Source: Shewanella mesophila (GTDB lineage: Bacteria; Pseudomonadota; Gammaproteobacteria; Enterobacterales; Shewanellaceae). From it: a DNA stretch of 64,000 nt. The stretch spans positions 1,116,001-1,180,000 of the forward strand of contig NZ_CP080421.1 in NCBI RefSeq assembly GCF_019457515.1, in the 5' to 3' direction. The notes below the pieces were generated by a model. The model ran no database searches, had not been told where the DNA came from, and saw only the letters and a program-made list of their open reading frames with translations. A program made the position numbers and the translations under genes. Shown piece by piece: positions 59,545-64,000 of this stretch (positions within the stretch are counted from its first letter, which is position 1; each line of letters opens with the position of its first letter).

Positions 59545-59889
59545 ATGTACGAAGTTCTAATGGTTATTTACTTGTTGGTCGCATTAGGTCTAATTGGCTT
59601 AATCCTAATCCAGCAAGGTAAAGGTGCTGACATGGGAGCCTCTTTCGGCGCCGGTGCATCAGCAACATTATTTGGATCAAGTGGTTCAGGTAATTTTTTA
59701 ACACGTTCTACCGCTGTTTTAGCGATTGCGTTTTTCGCTTTAAGTTTAACCATTGGTAACTTAAGCGCTAACCATGCTAAGAGTGAAGATTCGTGGAAAG
59801 ATTTAGGTGCTGATGCAGCCGCTGTTACTCAACCAGTAACCGATACTGCACCAGATACCCAAAAGTCAGAAGATAAGATTCCTGACTAA
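59545..59889 (+). CDS. secG: Protein-export membrane protein SecG
   Basis: 114 residues: two membrane helices (about 3-20 and 50-70), the conserved LIQQGKGADMGASFGAGAS loop between them, and an acidic low-complexity tail. Part of the SecYEG translocon. Starts 3 bases after tpiA. Confidence 0.95.
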   Translation: MYEVLMVIYLLVALGLIGLILIQQGKGADMGASFGAGASATLFGSSGSGNFLTRSTAVLAIAFFALSLTIGNLSANHAKSEDSWKDLGADAAAVTQPVTDTAPDTQKSEDKIPD

Positions 59890-59891
59890 TA

Positions 59892-59914
59892 CAACTTAAT
59901 CATCGATTAAGTTG
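59892..59914 (+). terminator. Perfect hairpin between secG and tRNA-Leu
   Basis: CAACTTAATC at 59892-59901, loop ATC, GATTAAGTTG at 59905-59914. No T-run, so it may be a processing site rather than a terminator. Confidence 0.6.
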
Positions 59915-60014
59915 GGCTAAAACAAAGTATGATTGTTGGTGCCAGTTTTAAACACTGAGATTATTCCTCAATTATCTCGTTAAGGTGTAAACAGCGAAGA
60001 AAGTAAGATCACAT

Positions 60015-60100
60015 GCGGATGTGGTGGAATTGGTAGACACGCCATCTTGAGGGGGTGGTGAGCTATGCTCGTGGGGGTTCAAGTCCCCCCATCCGCACCA
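60015..60100 (+). tRNA. leuU: tRNA-Leu (anticodon GAG)
   Basis: 86 bases with CCA encoded. Acceptor GCGGATG pairs with CATCCGC; anticodon GAG at 60049-60051 in loop TTGAGGG; long class II variable arm; T loop GGTTCAAGTC. Matches E. coli leuU, which likewise follows secG. Confidence 0.97.
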
Positions 60101-60164
60101 AATCTTAGAATAGTTATTGGCTAGTCTGAGTGTAATAAAGTCTGTTAGTTAATTGGCTTTATTC

Positions 60165-60193
60165 TTGCAAATATTGATGAGTATCAATATAAT
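60165..60193 (+). promoter_or_regulatory. Promoter before tRNA-fMet with FNR-like palindrome in the spacer
   Basis: TTGCAA (60165-60170), exactly 17 bases, TATAAT (60188-60193). The spacer and start of the -10 contain ATATTGATGAGTATCAATAT (60171-60190), an exact TTGAT-N4-ATCAA (60174-60187). Start of transcription would be near 60200, six bases before the tRNA. Confidence 0.7.
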
Positions 60194-60205
60194 TGCAGCA
60201 GTTGA

Positions 60206-60282
<77 letters not shown>

Positions 60283-60333
60283 GCTTCTCAGTGATGGATT
60301 TATCCATTTCTGATACAGGTTCTGAATGCTATG

Positions 60334-60356
60334 ACCTCGTGATTACGGGGTTTTTT
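60334..60356 (+). terminator. Terminator-like hairpin after tRNA-fMet
   Basis: ACCTCG at 60334-60339, loop of 6, CGGGGT at 60346-60351 (one G:T pair), then T-run. Probably partial readthrough, as rimP lies downstream. Confidence 0.7.
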
Positions 60357-60400
60357 GTTATCTGGACTTTTGAAATATCGTCTTTTGGCGATGTCGTACT

Positions 60401-60419
60401 GGGCTTTAGGCCCTTTTTT
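60401..60419 (+). terminator. Second terminator-like hairpin just before rimP
   Basis: GGGC at 60401-60404, loop TTTAG, GCCC at 60410-60413, T-run to 60419. It sits only 19 bases ahead of the rimP start and could work as an attenuator for the operon. Confidence 0.7.
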
Positions 60420-60437
60420 GTTTTTCGGGGGGTAACC

Positions 60438-60893
60438 TTGGCAACTTTAGAAAGTAAACTGGAACAAATGCTTATCGCACCAGTTGAAGCATTAGGCCAC
60501 AGTCTTTGGGGCATTGAATTTATTCAAGCAGGCAAGCACTCAGTTTTGCGCGTATATATAGATAATGAGAAAGGTATCTTTATTGATGATTGCGCAGATG
60601 TTAGTCGTCAAGTTAGTGCCGTGCTTGATGTTGAAGATCCCATATCAACCGAATATACATTAGAAGTTTCTTCGCCTGGTGTAGATAGGCCGCTATTTAA
60701 TGCGGCGCAATATGCGCTTTACATCGGCGAGACTGTAAAGGTTCAATTGACTATGCCTGTTGCTGGTAGTCGTAATTTAAAAGGTACCGTCACTGGTGTT
60801 GAGGGGCAGATGCTTACTCTAACCGTTGATGGCAACGAACTGATTATTGCCTTGGATAACATCCGTAAAGGCAATTTAATCGCTAAGTTTTGA
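60438..60893 (+). CDS. rimP: Ribosome maturation factor RimP
   Basis: 151 residues, collinear with E. coli Rim[54 protein letters not shown]. Assists assembly of the 30S subunit. The start is a TTG at 60438 next to GGGGGGT; upstream in-frame codons run through the tRNA and cannot be the gene. Confidence 0.96.
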   Translation: MATLESKLEQMLIAPVEALGHSLWGIEFIQAGKHSVLRVYIDNEKGIFIDDCADVSRQVSAVLDVEDPISTEYTLEVSSPGVDRPLFNAAQYALYIGETVKVQLTMPVAGSRNLKGTVTGVEGQMLTLTVDGNELIIALDNIRKGNLIAKF

Positions 60894-60920
60894 TGGATTC
60901 AAGGTGAACGAGGCAAGAGG

Positions 60921-62420
60921 ATGAACAAAGAGATTCTGCTAGTCGCTGAGGCGGTTTCAAATGAGAAGGCCGTACCGCGCGAAAAGATTTTTGAAGCGTT
61001 AGAAATAGCGTTAGCCACAGCAACCAAGAAAAAGTACGAAGGCGATATTGAAGTTCGTGTTGCTATCGATCGTAAGACTGGTGCATATGAAACTTTCCGT
61101 CGCTGGATGGTAGTAGACGATCATGGAGAAGCATTAGAAAATCCATTTCGTGAAATTACCCTAGAAGCGGCTCAATATGAAGATCCAGAGATCCAAGTCG
61201 GAGAATATATCGAAGATGAGATCGAATCTGTTGTCTTCGACCGTATAACGACCCAAACAGCAAAGCAAGTTATCGTACAAAAAGTACGAGAAGCTGAGCG
61301 TGCTCAAATCGTCGATCAGTTCCGTGAGAAAGAAGGCGAGTTGATAACAGGTGTCGTGAAGAAGAGTAACCGTGAAAGTGTTGTGGTTGATTTAGGTAAT
61401 AATGCTGATGCAGTGTTGTTTAAAGAAGACCTGATCTCTCGTGAAAGCTTCCGTCCTGGTGACCGTGTTCGAGCATTACTTTATGCAGTGCGTCCAGAGG
61501 CTCGCGGTGCTCAGTTATTTTTAACTCGTACTAAGCCGGATATGCTTATTGAGCTTTTCCGTGTGGAAGTGCCTGAAATTGCTGATGAGATGATTGAGAT
61601 TATGGGCGCTGCTCGTGATCCTGGTTCTCGCGCTAAGATTGCGGTTAAGTCAAATGACCGCCGCATCGATCCTATCGGTGCATGTGTTGGTATGCGAGGC
61701 GCTCGTGTTCAAGCCGTTTCTAATGAGCTTGGTGGTGAGCGTGTCGATATCGTTCTTTGGGATGATAACCCTGCACAATTTGTGATCAATGCAATGGCGC
61801 CAGCTGATGTGGCCTCTATTATCGTTGATGAAGATAATCACTCAATGGATATTGCCGTTGAAGCTGATTCTCTTGCGCAAGCAATTGGTCGTAATGGCCA
61901 GAATGTTCGTTTAGCGACCCAGTTATCGGGATGGGAGCTGAATGTAATGACAGTGGCTGATATGCAAGCTAAACACCAAGCAGAAAGTGCAAAGGTGGTT
62001 AACTTGTTTGTTGCCTCACTGGATGTCGATGAAGATTTTGCTCAAGTACTCGCTGATGAAGGCTTTACTTCATTAGAAGAGATTGCTTATGTTCCAGAGT
62101 CTGAACTTTTAGACATCGAAGGTTTTGACGAAGATGTCGTCGAAGCATTGAGAGAGCGTGCGAAAGCTGCTATCTCTACACGGGCTCTGGCGTCCGAAGA
62201 AGCACTTGATGGTGCTGAGCCGAGCGAAGATTTACTTGCCTTAGAGGGTTTAGAGCGTCATTTGGCGTATGTGTTGGCAAGTAAAGGCGTAATTACGCTT
62301 GAAGATTTAGCCGAACAAGGCATTGATGATTTGATCGAGATTGAAGAATTAACAGAACAAAAGGCTGGTGAGCTCATCATGGCAGCCCGCAATATCTGTT
62401 GGTTTGGCGAAGAAGCATAA
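60921..62420 (+). CDS. nusA: Transcription termination/antitermination factor NusA
   Basis: 499 residues: N-terminal RNA-polymerase-binding domain, S1, KH1 and KH2 ([36 protein letters not shown]) and two C-terminal acidic repeats of about 75 residues. Couples RNA polymerase pausing, termination and antitermination. CGAGG lies seven bases before the ATG. Confidence 0.97.
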   Translation: MNKEILLVAEAVSNEKAVPREKIFEALEIALATATKKKYEGDIEVRVAIDRKTGAYETFRRWMVVDDHGEALENPFREITLEAAQYEDPEIQVGEYIEDEIESVVFDRITTQTAKQVIVQKVREAERAQIVDQFREKEGELITGVVKKSNRESVVVDLGNNADAVLFKEDLISRESFRPGDRVRALLYAVRPEARGAQLFLTRTKPDMLIELFRVEVPEIADEMIEIMGAARDPGSRAKIAVKSNDRRIDPIGACVGMRGARVQAVSNELGGERVDIVLWDDNPAQFVINAMAPADVASIIVDEDNHSMDIAVEADSLAQAIGRNGQNVRLATQLSGWELNVMTVADMQAKHQAESAKVVNLFVASLDVDEDFAQVLADEGFTSLEEIAYVPESELLDIEGFDEDVVEALRERAKAAISTRALASEEALDGAEPSEDLLALEGLERHLAYVLASKGVITLEDLAEQGIDDLIEIEELTEQKAGELIMAARNICWFGEEA

Positions 62421-62448
62421 GTCGATCAACAGAGGGGATTTAACAGAT

Positions 62449-64000
62449 GGCAGATACTACAGTAGAAAAACTGGCCGCAGAAGTTGGAAAAACAGCAGAT
62501 CGACTAGTCGAGCAGTTTTCTGAAGCAGGCATTAAAAAGAATAAAAGCGACACGGTTTCTGAACAAGAGAAGCAACAGTTACTTGATTTCTTAAAGAAAC
62601 AACATGGCGGCGATGCTGCGCCAACTAAGATGACATTACAACGTAAGTCTGTATCAACACTGAGTGTTGCTGGCAGCGGTGGTCAATCTAAAGACGTTAA
62701 AGTCGAAGTTCGCAAAAAGCGCACTTTCGTAAAACGTGATGCAGCGGCCGATGCCGAGGCGGAAGCTAAAGCTAAGTTAGAAGCGGAAGCTAAAGCGACC
62801 GCAGAAGCTGAAGCTAAGGCAAAAGCAGAGGCAGAAGCTAAGGCAAAAGCCGAAGCCGATGCAGCAGCCAAAGCTAAGGCGAAGGCTGAAGCAGAAGCGA
62901 AAGCTAAAAAAGCTGCGGAAGCTAAGCCTGCTGTAGCTGAAACCGCTGAAGAGAAAGCGGCTAAGCTTGAAGAAGCTCGCTTACTTGCAGCGAAAGAAGC
63001 GGCAGCTAAGCAAAAGGTTGATGAAGAAGCGAAAGCGGCAGCCGAAGAAGCACGCCGACTCGCTGAAGAAAACGAGAAACGTTGGGCTGAAGAAGAGCGC
63101 ATTCGTAAAGAATCAGAGAAGAGCGCCGATCATCATGTTACGACTTCAACTGAAGCTCGCGCTGCAGAAGATACCGCTGACATGAACGCTGAAAAGCGTG
63201 GCCGTCGCGCACGTAAACCTGCTGGCGGCAAGAAAGAAGTTGTCAATAAGAAACGTGGCGGCAGAGATAACCGCGGTGGTAGAGACCGTAATAGTCGTAA
63301 CCAACGCAACGCTCCAGAGTCAATGGATCATGGTTTCAACAAGCCTGCAGCGGCTGTTAGCCGTGATGTAAGCATTGGTGAAACAGTTACTGTTGCTGAG
63401 TTAGCGCAGAAGATGGCGGTTAAAGCCACTGAGATCATCAAGCAGATGATGAAGATGGGTTCTATGGTTACGATTAACCAAGTGCTCGATCAAGAAACTG
63501 CTCAGATGGTTGCAGAAGAGATGGGTCACAAAGTGGTACTAACTCGTGAAAACGAATTAGAGCATCAAGTACTGGCTGATCGTGACGGCAATGTTAAAGT
63601 TGAGCCTCGCGCACCAGTAGTGACAATCATGGGTCACGTTGACCACGGTAAGACATCGCTACTCGATTATATTCGCCGTGCAAAAGTTGCATCTGGTGAA
63701 GCCGGTGGTATTACTCAGCACATTGGTGCATACCACGTTGAAACTGAAAACGGCATGATCACCTTCTTAGATACTCCTGGTCACGCGGCGTTCACCGCTA
63801 TGCGTGCTCGTGGTGCTAAGGCGACTGATATTGTTATCTTGGTTGTTGCTGCCGATGATGGCGTAATGCCACAAACGATTGAAGCTATTCAGCACGCGAA
63901 AGCGGGCGGTGTACCGTTAATTGTTGCCGTTAACAAGATGGATAAGCCTGAAGCGGATCCAGATCGTGTTAAGTCTGAACTTTCACAGCATGGTGTTATG
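62449..64000 (+). CDS. infB: Translation initiation factor IF-2, 5' part, cut by window end
   Basis: 517 codons are visible, ATG at 62449 after AGAGGGG. N-terminal domain, then a long Ala/Glu/Lys-rich alpha-helical region (about residues 100-210, [15 protein letters not shown] type), a basic Gly/Arg/Asn-rich linker, the IF-2 N2-type domain, and the G domain with [11 protein letters not shown] (G1), DTPGHAAF (G3) and NKMD (G4). GTP-dependent delivery of fMet-tRNA to the 30S subunit. The rest lies outside the window. Confidence 0.97.

Noticed and set aside
62683..63102. 139-codon Ala/Ser-rich minus-strand frame
   Set aside because: It is the complement of the Ala/Glu/Lys repeats of infB; no ribosome site and low-complexity product.

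Overview
The window reads as chromosomal DNA of a marine gammaproteobacterium of the genus Shewanella or a very close relative. Support: the order nqrABCDEF-apbE-nqrM, two bacterioferritins, dinB, pepD, proBA, dnaKJ, fklB, dapB, carAB, greA, rlmE-ftsH, folP, glmM, tpiA, secG, tRNA-Leu, tRNA-fMet, rimP-nusA-infB; protein sequences close to those of Vibrio, Shewanella and Escherichia; a Na+-pumping NADH dehydrogenase; and intergenic inverted-repeat elements with ATACCAATCAGTA ends of a type I associate with Shewanella genomes. The species cannot be fixed from the sequence alone. No prophage, CRISPR array, rRNA or complete insertion sequence was seen.

Layout. 1-9.5 kb, mostly minus strand: a chemoreceptor cut by the window edge, a PAP2 phosphatase, then a tight operon of maoP, a glutathione-synthetase-like ATP-grasp ligase and a fused N-formylglutamate-amidohydrolase-like/DUF1704 (QEGLA) metallohydrolase, with hdfR divergent. 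Next come a Na+-dependent amino-acid transporter with an overlapping 36-residue small subunit, a ketopantoate-reductase-family protein and a VanZ-like protein. 9.6-19.8 kb: yajQ, ampG, yajG, bolA, a periplasmic cyclophilin, rlmG, an AlkB-like oxygenase, a GcvR-like ACT protein, luxS and some uncharacterised genes. 20.2-27.6 kb: the complete Na+-NQR operon followed by its flavin transferase apbE and maturation factor nqrM. 27.8-41.7 kb: bacterioferritin pair behind Fur-like and FNR/EtrA-like sites, SOS-controlled dinB, a degraded region, GFA protein, pepD, an M17 peptidase, an unassigned small-peptide/structured RNA unit, a purine permease, proBA, a DUF4097 protein behind a sigma-54-like promoter, a MITE-like element and an EamA transporter whose end lies in that element. 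41.9-64 kb: housekeeping block of chaperones (sigma-32 promoter), lysine, carbamoyl-phosphate and folate biosynthesis, transcription factors, envelope protease, tRNAs and translation factors, ending inside infB.

The most promising little-described material: (1) the maoP / ATP-grasp / hydrolase-DUF1704 operon, which pairs an amino-acid-ligase-like fold with a carboxypeptidase-like fold; (2) the 34.8-35.3 kb transcription unit encoding a 32-residue peptide inside a hairpin-rich RNA; (3) an apparent sigma-54 promoter in front of a DUF4097 protein; (4) a bacterioferritin pair that has split heme binding and ferroxidase function; (5) FNR-like palindromes before bfr and inside the tRNA-fMet/nusA promoter spacer. 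Protein families come from recognition of the translated sequence, not a database search.
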